A program made the position numbers and the translations under genes. This document shows, in pieces, positions 1 through 6,668 of a stretch of DNA of 28,028 nt. The notes under the pieces are model-generated. The model saw only the letters and a program-made list of their open reading frames with translations. It was not told where the DNA came from and searched no databases. This stretch comes from JAVBSX01 sp964576215 (GTDB lineage: Bacteria > Planctomycetota > Planctomycetia > Pirellulales > Thermoguttaceae), in NCBI GenBank assembly GCA_964576215.1, contig CAZNVM010000183.1:1-28028 (forward strand). The letters run 5' to 3'. The stretch's first letter is position 1. Each line of letters begins with the position of its first letter.

Positions 1-132
1 AACGTTGGAATTTCAAGTATTTATCCCCAATTGCCCATTTTAACACGCGAAATCACGGTCAACAGCAAAAAAACAGGAGATTCCATAACTTATTGTACCA
101 CAATGGGTTACAAACAAAATTTTATTATACAG

Positions 133-298
133 TCAAATTAGCGACAAACCGTACTTTTTTGCCGCTTTGACGAGATCATCACGGTAACGTTTTTCAAACC
201 GCAACCAAAGCTCCGCTGGAATCAACGTCGCTTTTTCCAGCTTGTCGGCCAGTTCCTGATTGAGCGGAATAGGCGGCACTGCGGTACTCTGCGTATTC
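133..298 (-). pseudogene. C-terminal remnant of an unidentified gene
   Basis: On the minus strand an open frame of about 54 codons ends at a TGA (complement of 133-135) and is open back to an in-frame TAG at 299-301. The translation (…LNQELADKLEKATLIPAEL…KKYGLSLI) reads like an ordinary soluble protein tail and has protein-like codon use, but there is no convincing start codon. The open frame stops exactly where the family A repeat at 302-454 begins, so I read it as the 3' end of a gene whose 5' part was lost when the repeat arrived or rearranged. The family is not recognised. A very short intact gene from the internal GTG (near 277) is possible but less likely. Confidence 0.4.
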
Positions 299-301
299 TA
301 C

Positions 302-454
302 CAGGCCGCTAATAAGTTGGCGATGAATGGCCGCCGGGAGCGCAACGAAGTGAAGCGACCGAACCGAACCCGACCGAATCGCGGGGAAATCCGGTCACTG
401 CGCTGCGCTCCGTTCCCGGCTGCCATTATTATTGGTGAATTTGTTATCGACCTG
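302..454. repeat. Family A inverted-repeat element (MITE-like), 153 bp
   Basis: The left end reads CAGGCCGCTAATAAGTT and the right end AATTTGTTATCGACCTG; these are imperfect inverted repeats. Just inside lies a second inverted pair built on GCCGGGAGCGCAACGAAG and its complement. The same core recurs at 2406-2468, 17999-18030 and 22195-22285. No target duplication is visible around this copy, so it may be old or rearranged. It has no coding capacity of its own; the 66-codon frame crossing it is just the repeat. It separates the gene remnant at 133-298 from the hisA promoter. Confidence 0.75.
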
Positions 455-484
455 CCCTAAAATATCGATTTTATGGCCGTTGTG

Positions 485-513
485 TTGAAAATCCCGCCGT
501 CGTGTGATAGAAT
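485..513 (+). promoter_or_regulatory. Probable sigma-70-type promoter for hisA
   Basis: TTGAAA (485-490), a 17-bp spacer, then TAGAAT (508-513). This lies about 55 bp before the hisA start and just after the repeat at 302-454. It is recognised by consensus only. No Shine-Dalgarno sequence is evident before hisA. Confidence 0.5.
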
Positions 514-568
514 GGGGCGGTGTCGAGCGTAACGCAACCCCTTTTATACACGTTTACGTGAACTTTCT

Positions 569-1288
569 ATGGAAATTTGGCCTGCTATCGATATTCGTGG
601 AGGAAAATGCGTTCGTCTTCGGCAAGGGGACTACGCTCAGGAAACCGTGTTCGGCGATTCTCCGAAAGAAATGGCTCTTTACTGGGCTGAGCAGGGGGCG
701 AATCGTTTGCACCTGGTCGATCTTGACGGTGCCAAGGAGGGACGACCGGTCAACTTTCAGGCGGTCCAGGAACTCGTCGAAGCCGTTGATTTTCCGTGCG
801 AACTCGGCGGAGGCATTCGCGACGAGCAGACGATTTGCCAATACCTTGATCTTGGCTTGGAACGCGTGATTATTGGAACCTACGCGCTCAAACAACCGGA
901 GTGGTTTCGGGAAATGTGTTTGCACTACCCTGGAAAACTCGTGCTGGGAATCGATGCCCGCAACGGGATGGTCGCCACCGAAGGTTGGCTGGAAACGAGC
1001 GAAACGTCCGCGATTGAACTTGCCAGCCAATTTGCCGAGTCGAAGATTGCCGCCGTGATTTTCACCGACATTGCGACCGACGGCATGATGCGAGGCCCGA
1101 ATATCGCGGCAGCACTGGAAATGAAGGAAGCGATCCACGTTCCGGTCGTCTGTTCCGGCGGAATCACGACTCTCCAGGACATTCAAAATCTTTACGACGC
1201 CGGAATCGATGCCTGCATCATCGGTCGTGCTCTTTACGAAGGAACGATCAAGCTCGCCGAAGCCAACGGAGTCGCGTTCGATTTTTGA
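569..1288 (+). CDS. hisA: Phosphoribosylformimino-AICAR ribotide isomerase HisA
   Basis: 239 aa, the usual length for this cytoplasmic TIM-barrel enzyme. HisA performs the Amadori isomerisation of ProFAR to PRFAR in histidine biosynthesis. Visible family features are the N-terminal PAIDIRGGKCVRL strand with catalytic Asp8, DLDGAKEGRPVN at 51-62, the glycine-rich ELGGGIR at 78-84, GIDARNG with the second catalytic Asp at 129, TDIATDGMMRGPN, and the C-terminal phosphate-binding ICSGG/IIGRALYEG-type segments. The start at 569 places MEIWPAID at the N-terminus, as in homologues. Other his genes are not adjacent, so histidine genes appear dispersed here. It is followed 21 bp later by two small membrane proteins on the same strand that are probably co-transcribed. 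Confidence 0.95.
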   Translation: MEIWPAIDIRGGKCVRLRQGDYAQETVFGDSPKEMALYWAEQGANRLHLVDLDGAKEGRPVNFQAVQELVEAVDFPCELGGGIRDEQTICQYLDLGLERVIIGTYALKQPEWFREMCLHYPGKLVLGIDARNGMVATEGWLETSETSAIELASQFAESKIAAVIFTDIATDGMMRGPNIAAALEMKEAIHVPVVCSGGITTLQDIQNLYDAGIDACIIGRALYEGTIKLAEANGVAFDF

Positions 1289-1309
1289 AAAACGCAATCA
1301 GAGATTTTT

Positions 1310-1888
1310 ATGAACCGAACCATTTCTCCCTTAAAGGCGGCGGCACTTGGAATCATGCTCATCGGGCTTTGGCTGATCGTGCAGGGGGGGTGGAACGTGC
1401 TTGGGCTGATTTACACCCTTCAATACGCATCAACCTTAACCTTTCATAAGGGCGCAAGCGTTACCGCGATCTTGATCGTTCTTTGGAAAACCTTGCCACT
1501 TTGGATCGGGATCACCCTTTTTCGAGGGCAGCGAGCTCTTGTTCACCTGTTTTACGGCCGGTCCATCACGGAAAAAGACGAGCGAAACCATTGGAACGAC
1601 ACCCAATTTCTTTCGACGCTGGTTCTCGGCCTGCTTGGATTGTTCCTCGTCGCACGCGGACTTACTTTGTTCTGTGAGGAATATAGAATCATGGGGTTGA
1701 TTGTTCAAATCGACGATCCCACCATACGGAGGAGTATCATTTGGGAAATGTGGCCTTGGGAATATATGGTACAGACTCTCTTCCCGGTCGTTCTCGGAAT
1801 GATTTTCGTCCTCGGAGCCGGTCGAATCGGGAACATTATGGGGCACCGCATCGAAAAATCACTGGAAAAGGAGGACGATTCGCCATGA
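1310..1888 (+). CDS. Small integral membrane protein, unknown function
   Basis: 192 aa with about four hydrophobic segments (roughly residues 9-34, 48-70, 100-120 and 145-170) and a charged C-terminus (HRIEKSLEKEDDSP). No enzymatic or transport motif is recognised. It follows hisA by 21 bp and overlaps the next membrane gene by ATGA (1885-1888), so the two membrane proteins are likely translationally coupled and may work together. The similar size and helix number of the two suggest a diverged paralogous pair, but I see no clear sequence identity. Confidence 0.8.
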   Translation: MNRTISPLKAAALGIMLIGLWLIVQGGWNVLGLIYTLQYASTLTFHKGASVTAILIVLWKTLPLWIGITLFRGQRALVHLFYGRSITEKDERNHWNDTQFLSTLVLGLLGLFLVARGLTLFCEEYRIMGLIVQIDDPTIRRSIIWEMWPWEYMVQTLFPVVLGMIFVLGAGRIGNIMGHRIEKSLEKEDDSP

Positions 1889-2436
1889 AACCGCTTCTGG
1901 AAAACAGGCAAGTGGAACGCCTCCTGTCGCTGTTCATTATCTTGTACGGATTATGGTTGGCGATTCCGTATGCCGAGACAATTGTTGTGTTCACACAGAG
2001 ATATGAAAATCTTTTCACTTGGCTCAATCTGGTACAACTCGTAGGTAGTTGCCTGTTGATTGTTTTCTTTTCATGGGTCGTTCGATGGATCGGCTATTTC
2101 GCAACCGCGGGAAAACCCCGTTCAGAGCGTCGCTGGTTTGCTAAAGAAATTCTTACCATCCCTTTGGTTCTGTACGTTTTTACCACGTTTTTCACCGTGT
2201 TTCTCGACGTTGCGAGCCTGCTCTCGGTGATGTTCATGGCATCGTTCATTCGTGATACTGAGTTCTCTTATCTTTTGCATGAATACGGCGTCGCTTGGTT
2301 TTTCATCTTGCTGGTCTATTGCGGTTTCGCGGCAGTGGTTCTGTTCAATGCCCGACGTATCGTGGTGTGGCTTTTGCGCAGTCCGTCGACAAGTTTCACC
2401 AAGAATAGCAGCCGGGAGCGTGAGCGACCGGTTTAG
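1885..2436 (+). CDS. Small membrane protein with C-terminus replaced by a mobile element
   Basis: 183 aa from the ATG at 1885, chosen because AGGAGG lies just upstream (around 1868-1873) and the start overlaps the previous stop as ATGA; the frame is open further 5' but that part is antisense-like. About four transmembrane segments lie at roughly 10-35, 47-75, 90-128 and 138-165. The last 18 codons (SPSTSFTKNSSRERERPV) are encoded by the family A element inserted at 2379-2547. Skipping the element and one copy of its target duplication, the frame continues for 16 more codons (ISGTSLGIAKNDIIK after WLLR) to TAA at 2604-2606. The ancestral protein therefore probably had that tail instead. Function unknown. 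Confidence 0.75.
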   Translation: MKPLLENRQVERLLSLFIILYGLWLAIPYAETIVVFTQRYENLFTWLNLVQLVGSCLLIVFFSWVVRWIGYFATAGKPRSERRWFAKEILTIPLVLYVFTTFFTVFLDVASLLSVMFMASFIRDTEFSYLLHEYGVAWFFILLVYCGFAAVVLFNARRIVVWLLRSPSTSFTKNSSRERERPV

Positions 2437-2547
2437 CGTTTAACCGGTCGCTCACGCTCCCGGCTGCTATTCCGTCCTCAAAATGTTACCTTATTGGCGT
2501 TTTACGGTATAGATAAGACCCCAAAACGGGAACTTGTCGACGGACTG
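2379..2547. mobile_element. Family A MITE with perfect 17-bp inverted ends and 10-bp target duplication
   Basis: The left end CAGTCCGTCGACAAGTT (2379-2395) and right end AACTTGTCGACGGACTG (2531-2547) are perfect inverted repeats. The element is flanked by the exact direct repeat GGCTTTTGCG at 2369-2378 and 2548-2557, a 10-bp target-site duplication. Inside is a long hairpin (2406-2468) made of the GCCGGGAGCGTGAGCGACCGG core and its complement. At 169 bp with no transposase it must be mobilised in trans. Ten-bp duplications fit some DDE families such as IS4-type, but the source transposase is not in the window. It inserted into the 3' end of the membrane-protein gene. Confidence 0.9.
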
Positions 2548-2634
2548 GGCTTTTGCGAATATCAGGAACATCGCTTGGTATAGCCAAAAATGACATCATC
2601 AAGTAAAATTACCCCGGCTTTCAAACACAAGGGC

Positions 2635-2709
2635 AACTTGAGGTCGAAATTTTCGACTTCAAGTTTTAAGATCAAAATTTTTGATCTTAAACGAAATTTT
2701 CGACTTCAA
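2635..2709. repeat. Palindrome cluster upstream of the ORF6N gene
   Basis: Three adjacent palindromes. Centre 2650: AACTTGAGGTCGAAA then its near-complement (one mismatch, 31 bp, 2635-2665). Centre 2678: TTAAGATCAAAA and its exact complement (25 bp, 2666-2690). Centre 2697: a shorter CGAAATTTTCG whose left half has been lost. They share the G-TC-AAA/TTT-GA-C core with the palindromes inside the following gene. They overlap the most upstream possible start codon (TTG at 2681), so they sit where an operator or a 5'-leader hairpin would act. Confidence 0.85.
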
Positions 2710-3430
2710 TAAAATCATCACCAGAAAACTCAACTTAACAAACCCGCCGACCGTGACCACGCTCCAAACCATTGAAAACAGCATTATTGAAATTCAAGGC
2801 GTTCCAACGATCCTCGACGCAGACGTCGCGGCTCTTTATGAGGTCGAGACGAGATATGTCAATCAAGCCGTCAAGAATAATCCCGATAAATTTCCACCCG
2901 GTTATGTTATCTCGCTTGAGGAAGAAGAATGGAGCAACTTGAGGTCAAAAATTTTGACCTCAAGTTGGGAAGGCGGGAATGGGGAAAGTGATCGTCTAAG
3001 GTCAAAAATTTTGACCTTAGACGACAATGAAAAAGGGAGCAAATCTCTAAGGTCGAAATTTTCGACCTTAGACAGCGGCGGAAGCGGTAGAGGAAAACAC
3101 GCGAAATATCCTCCTAAAGCCTTTACCGAACAAGGTTTATACATGCTGGCGACGATCTTGAAAAGTCCCAAAGCGACGCAGACGACGTTGGCGATCATCG
3201 AAACGTTCACCAAAATGCGGCGGCTTGGGCGGAGCGTCCGGGAGCTTTCCTCGGCAACTTCGGACGCCGACAAGAAGCAACTCATGCAGAAAACCGGTGA
3301 ACTCATCACGGACATCTTCGCCGACGATCTTGAACCGCTCGAAAGCGAAACGACGATCGAACTGAATTTTGCCTTGCTCAAGTTCAAGCATACCGTCAAA
3401 CAAGGCCGAAAATCCAAACCCAAAAAGTGA
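2681..3430 (+). CDS. ORF6N-domain DNA-binding protein with repeated LRSK units
   Basis: Up to 249 aa. The N-terminal part (IIEIQGVPTILDADVAALYE, then VETRYVNQAVKNNPDKFPPG) matches the ORF6N domain, a DNA-binding module of phage and chromosomal origin. After EEEEWSN, homologues as I know them carry one LRSQ-VTS-type segment before a YxPxAFTEQGxxML block. Here the segment is repeated: LRSKILTSS, LRSKILTLDD and LRSKFSTLDS, followed by KYPPKAFTEQGLYML. Each repeat is encoded by a perfect DNA palindrome. The C-terminal half is helical and ends in a basic tail (KQGRKSKPKK). No ATG exists near the N-terminus: TTG 2681 or GTG 2753 are the candidate starts, neither with a good ribosome binding site, so the start is uncertain. 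Target and function are unknown. Confidence 0.75.
   Translation: MILNEIFDFNKIITRKLNLTNPPTVTTLQTIENSIIEIQGVPTILDADVAALYEVETRYVNQAVKNNPDKFPPGYVISLEEEEWSNLRSKILTSSWEGGNGESDRLRSKILTLDDNEKGSKSLRSKFSTLDSGGSGRGKHAKYPPKAFTEQGLYMLATILKSPKATQTTLAIIETFTKMRRLGRSVRELSSATSDADKKQLMQKTGELITDIFADDLEPLESETTIELNFALLKFKHTVKQGRKSKPKK
2936..3072. repeat. Three in-frame perfect palindromes inside the ORF6N gene
   Basis: Perfect palindromes of 31 bp (2936-2966, centre 2951), 33 bp (2992-3024, centre 3008) and 27 bp (3046-3072, centre 3059). Centre spacings are 57 and 51 bp, both multiples of three, so each encodes the same peptide frame (LRSK-I/F-). Outer arms differ between units (ACTTGA/TCAAGT versus CTAA/TTAG) and the core differs (CAAAA/TTTTG versus CGAAA/TTTCG), yet both arms of a unit always change together, so self-complementarity is intact in every unit. 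Confidence 0.9.
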
Positions 3431-3470
3431 TTTTTTTCGATCTGGAGACGCAAAAAACGGAAAAGAGAAG

Positions 3471-3476
3471 TATAAT
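3471..3476 (+). promoter_or_regulatory. Possible -10 box upstream of the prenyltransferase-fold gene
   Basis: TATAAT at 3471-3476, about 60 bp before the start at 3536, in an A-rich stretch after the ORF6N stop. No convincing -35 box sits at 16-18 bp upstream, so the promoter call rests on the -10 alone. Confidence 0.3.
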
Positions 3477-3535
3477 TACAAGGGAATCGGGAGAGTTCTG
3501 TCCCCGGTGCCCTTGAATCATTTCCCGAAACTCCC

Positions 3536-4771
3536 ATGAAATCCATTATTTTCGCCATTTTTTGCGTTTTTTCGACGGTTTGCGTTTCTGTTTACGCCGC
3601 CGAATCCGCCCCAAGCGAGAAAATGTCGTTTCCGTTGGCCGCCGAAGGGGTTCGTCTGGTCGAGTTGGAATCGAAACCGACCCCGGAGCAGATTCGCCGC
3701 TCCATCGGTCGTGCGGCCCAATACCTGATCGAAAAGCAGAATCCGAAAGGGAGCTGGGGCTCGGCACGAAATACGAAAGAACTCAATATTTACGCTCCGG
3801 AAAGTTCCCATGACGCTTATCTTGCCGGAACGACCGCTCTGGGACTGGCGGCTCTTCTGGAGACGGAAGCCATGCTGAAAAAAGAGTCGGGGGCGGATTT
3901 CGGTATTGATCCCGGTGCGTTGACGAAAGCGATCAACAAAGGGGAGGAATGGCTGCTTACCAATCTTTCCAAATTGCGACGTTCCTCGTCGGACGTGATT
4001 TACAACATCTGGGGTCATGCTTACGGACTTCAGGCTTTGGTTCGGATGTTGGACCGTTTCCCGGACGACGAAGCCCGTTGCGAAAAAATTCGCTCCGCCA
4101 TGCAGGAACAGATTGGTTACATCGAACGATTCGAATGTCTTAACGGCGGCTGGTGTTATTACGATTTCGAGCACAAAATGCAAAAAAACGCCGGCTCGCC
4201 CTGCTGTTTCGTCAGCGCGGCAGTTTTGCTCGCTCTTTGGGATGCGAAACAACATGGAGCCGACGTGCCGCAAAGAATCGTTGATCGGGCATTGGCGTCG
4301 AACCTGCGTCAGCGGTATCCCGACTTTTCCTACGCTTACGGGGAATACCTGCGGCTACGACCAATGCAGGGCATCAACCGTCCGCCAGGGAGTCTTGCCC
4401 GATCGCAATCGTGCAATCTTGCCGCCCGGCATTGGGGGGACAAAGACATGACCGACGAGGTGCTTGAGAATTGGCTCAATCGGATGTTCTCGCGGAATGG
4501 TTGGCTCGACATCGGAAGAAAGCGTCCGATTCCGCATGAATCCTGGGCGCAAGTTGCCGGGTATTTCTACTATTACGGCGTCTTGTACGCCGCGTTTTGC
4601 ATTGAAGAACTTCCCCAGGACAAGCGGGCCCCGTATCAAGACCACCTTGCGTCGCTTTTGATCGAACGGCAGGGGATCGACGGATCGTGGTTCGACTATC
4701 CGCTGTACGATTACGGTCACGCTTACGCAACCGGCTACGGACTCATGGCACTATTGAGGGCGTTACGATAA
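3536..4771 (+). CDS. Secreted prenyltransferase/squalene-cyclase-fold repeat protein
   Basis: 411 aa. A classical signal peptide spans about residues 1-22 (MKSIIFAIFCVFSTVCVSVYA, small residues before the cut). The mature part shows repeated alpha-toroid features: AAQYLIEKQNPKGSWGS near 60, LNGGWCYYDFE near 203, a further helical pair, and QGIDGSWFDYPLYDYGHAYATGYGLMALL at the C-terminus. These G-S-W or G-G-W turns resemble QW-type repeats of prenyltransferase/squalene-oxidase-repeat proteins, which are common as exported proteins in planctomycetes. I see no DCTAE or DxDD catalytic motif, so a cyclase reaction is not supported. It is followed 21 bp later by a kinase gene on the same strand, perhaps co-transcribed. 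Biological role unknown. Confidence 0.75.
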   Translation: MKSIIFAIFCVFSTVCVSVYAAESAPSEKMSFPLAAEGVRLVELESKPTPEQIRRSIGRAAQYLIEKQNPKGSWGSARNTKELNIYAPESSHDAYLAGTTALGLAALLETEAMLKKESGADFGIDPGALTKAINKGEEWLLTNLSKLRRSSSDVIYNIWGHAYGLQALVRMLDRFPDDEARCEKIRSAMQEQIGYIERFECLNGGWCYYDFEHKMQKNAGSPCCFVSAAVLLALWDAKQHGADVPQRIVDRALASNLRQRYPDFSYAYGEYLRLRPMQGINRPPGSLARSQSCNLAARHWGDKDMTDEVLENWLNRMFSRNGWLDIGRKRPIPHESWAQVAGYFYYYGVLYAAFCIEELPQDKRAPYQDHLASLLIERQGIDGSWFDYPLYDYGHAYATGYGLMALLRALR

Positions 4772-4792
4772 ACACAGAATTGTTGGAAATCA

Positions 4793-6139
4793 ATGTCAAA
4801 AAAAATTATCTATGCTTGCGAGTGTGGAAAAGTTTATCGGTTCAGCGACCGGTTTGTCGGTCGTACCTTGCATTGTGCCCAATGTCACCGCGAAAACGTC
4901 GTCCCTTCGGTCTCGCTTCCGGATTCCCGATGGCAAAAAGCTCCGCCGGTCACGTCGGAAGAACTCGGCCTGTATTCCCATTGGGAAATTTCCTCAAGCC
5001 AAGGCGATGGTTCTTCAAGCCAGGGGAACGAAAGGCTTGAAGAAGAAATCGAAATCGCATTGAAGACCGATTCCGTTGTTCCGTCGTCGAAACCGGAAAA
5101 ATCGGTCGTTCTTGGTAAATACAAAATTCTTGAAAAAATCGGCGAAGGGGGTATGGGCAACGTTTTTTCCGCCTGGGATACCGAACTTTGTCGGGAGGTC
5201 ACGATAAAAACTTTGAAAACGCAGAATAAGAGAACGGCCCTTTCCACGGCAAGGTTTCTCAACGAGGCACGAATAACAGCCCGGCTCAAGCATCCCGGCA
5301 TTATCCCGGTTCACACTCTCGACTACGACGAGACGGGCAACCCGTACTTCGTTATGCAGTTACTGGAAGGGCGAACGCTCAAACAATTGGTGAAGCATTA
5401 TCATCATTCGAAGATTTCCGCGCTTTCACAAAAAACGCTTTACGAATTACTTCGGCATTTCATCAATGTTTGCCAAACGATTGCCTATGCTCACGACCAT
5501 TTCGTCGTTCACCGCGACATCAAACCGACGAACATCATGCTTGGCGGTTACGGTGAAACCTTCGTTCTCGATTGGGGTTTGGCAAAACAGATCAACGATC
5601 AGGCGAATGTCGCGGCACCATCCGGCGAGGAAGAGGACGGAACGCCATTGGCCGCGCCGGAAGACGAGAAACCGGATTTAACGCTTGCCGGAGCCAGGGT
5701 GGGTACGGTCGGTTATCAATCACCGGAGTATCTTCGGGAAGGGATCAGCCAACCTTCCGACGACATTTACGCCCTCGGTGTCACGCTGTATTACTTGTTA
5801 TGTGACCGGTTGCCGTACAAGATTGCGCAAAATCAACGTGTTGTTTTTGACGTGGTGATGCCCAAGCCCGTGGCACCGCACCTGATTAACCCACACGTGG
5901 ATCGGCCCATGTCGGCCATCTGCCTTCATGCACTTGCCCACGACAAAAAGGAGCGATACAGGCGTGCGGAACACCTCGCCGCCGACCTTCAACGCTGGCT
6001 CGACGGTGAACCGGTATCTGTTTATCGAATGGGAAGACGCGAAAAAATGACGCTCTTGTTCCAAAAGAGGGCGATATGGGTCGGAATCGCTCTGACGGCT
6101 TTCTTCGCGGGATTTCTGCTTGCCCGACTATTGATGTGA
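4793..6139 (+). CDS. Membrane-anchored Ser/Thr protein kinase with N-terminal zinc-ribbon-like motif
   Basis: 448 aa. The N-terminus has a CxC…CxxC arrangement (Cys9, Cys11, Cys28, Cys31) suggesting a small zinc ribbon, followed by a Ser/Gln-rich linker. The Hanks-type kinase domain spans about 110-405: P-loop IGEGGMGNV (116-124), catalytic Lys139, HRDIKPTN (His240-Asp242), DWG in place of DFG at 260-262, and SPE at 310-312. An acidic insert (about 270-300) sits in the activation segment. A single transmembrane helix ends the protein (about 426-448), so the kinase faces the cytoplasm with essentially no extracellular sensor. The stop codon lies inside the target duplication of the family B element that follows. 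The frameshifted kinase at 18043-19693 shares its layout. Substrate unknown. Confidence 0.88.
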   Translation: MSKKIIYACECGKVYRFSDRFVGRTLHCAQCHRENVVPSVSLPDSRWQKAPPVTSEELGLYSHWEISSSQGDGSSSQGNERLEEEIEIALKTDSVVPSSKPEKSVVLGKYKILEKIGEGGMGNVFSAWDTELCREVTIKTLKTQNKRTALSTARFLNEARITARLKHPGIIPVHTLDYDETGNPYFVMQLLEGRTLKQLVKHYHHSKISALSQKTLYELLRHFINVCQTIAYAHDHFVVHRDIKPTNIMLGGYGETFVLDWGLAKQINDQANVAAPSGEEEDGTPLAAPEDEKPDLTLAGARVGTVGYQSPEYLREGISQPSDDIYALGVTLYYLLCDRLPYKIAQNQRVVFDVVMPKPVAPHLINPHVDRPMSAICLHALAHDKKERYRRAEHLAADLQRWLDGEPVSVYRMGRREKMTLLFQKRAIWVGIALTAFFAGFLLARLLM

Positions 6140-6144
6140 GAAAC

Positions 6145-6498
6145 TCAAAGTGTAAACGAAATGGTAATGAAACGGAAAAAAGTGTTGAAATTTAAGGGCA
6201 TCGGGAATCGGGAATCGGGAATCGGAAATTGGAGGAAGTTTTTCACTTATCGCCGATTCCCGATTCCCGATTCCCGATTCCCGATGCCCTTGACTGTTTT
6301 GAGTTACCATTTGTTTACAAGCCGCTAACAAGTTCCGTTTTCATCAACAGATGATACAGATGCAACAGATATGTAGAGAGAGAAATTCTGGCTTTCACAA
6401 TAAAAATCTGTATTATCTGTAATATCTGTATTATCTGTTGACGAAATTTTGGTTGCGTGGGAAAACTTGTTAGCGGCCTGCATTTGTTTACGGTTTGA
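6145..6498. mobile_element. Family B repeat element with 9-bp target duplication, carrying a nested element
   Basis: Ends are TCAAAGTGTAAACG at 6145 and its imperfect complement GTTTACGGTTTGA ending at 6498 (the right part split by the insertion at 6318-6480). Flanks carry the exact 9-bp direct repeat GTGAGAAAC at 6136-6144 and 6499-6507. The interior is a long stem made of tandem 7-bp GGGAATC units on one arm and GATTCCC units on the other (about 6197-6290). Related copies are at 9107-9273 (full) and 13379-13431 (left part only). No coding capacity. It lies between the kinase stop and ndk; the duplication includes the kinase stop codon. Confidence 0.85.
6318..6480. mobile_element. Family A MITE nested inside the family B element, 10-bp target duplication
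   Basis: Left end CAAGCCGCTAACAAGTT (6318-6334), right end AACTTGTTAGCGGCCTG (6464-6480): 17-bp inverted repeats with one mismatch. The flanking direct repeat CATTTGTTTA occurs at 6308-6317 and 6481-6490. The uninterrupted site is seen in the family B copy at 9107-9273. The interior differs from the other family A elements: short ACAGAT units on the left face repeated ATCTGTATT units on the right (6391-6440). Confidence 0.88.
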
Positions 6499-6668
6499 GT
6501 GAGAAACCTCTTGATCTTTTCGAAAAATCGGCCAAAATTGGTCGGAGCGTCGTTCGAAATGTGATCGAATTACTCGTGAAAACGCGAGAAGTATTGAAAT
6601 TTATGCGGTGCGGCGTGGAAAGAACAACGATTCCCACGCCCCGCTCCCCACTCTCCACCTCGTTATTT

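Noticed and set aside
554..1297. 247-codon open frame antisense to hisA
   Set aside because: hisA on the plus strand is certain by motif; the antisense product has no domain features.
1741..1884. 48-codon 5' extension of the second membrane gene
   Set aside because: It overlaps the preceding gene in another frame with no coding character; the ATG at 1885 has a good ribosome binding site and coupled overlap.
6197..6290. Tandem GGGAATC units as a possible CRISPR-like or satellite array
   Set aside because: Units are only 7 bp with no spacers, and are part of a hairpin in a repeat element found elsewhere in the window.
6495..6668. 58-residue N-terminal extension of ndk
   Set aside because: NDK homologues start at MEKTLVLLKPDA; the extension begins within the repeat flank and has no family features.
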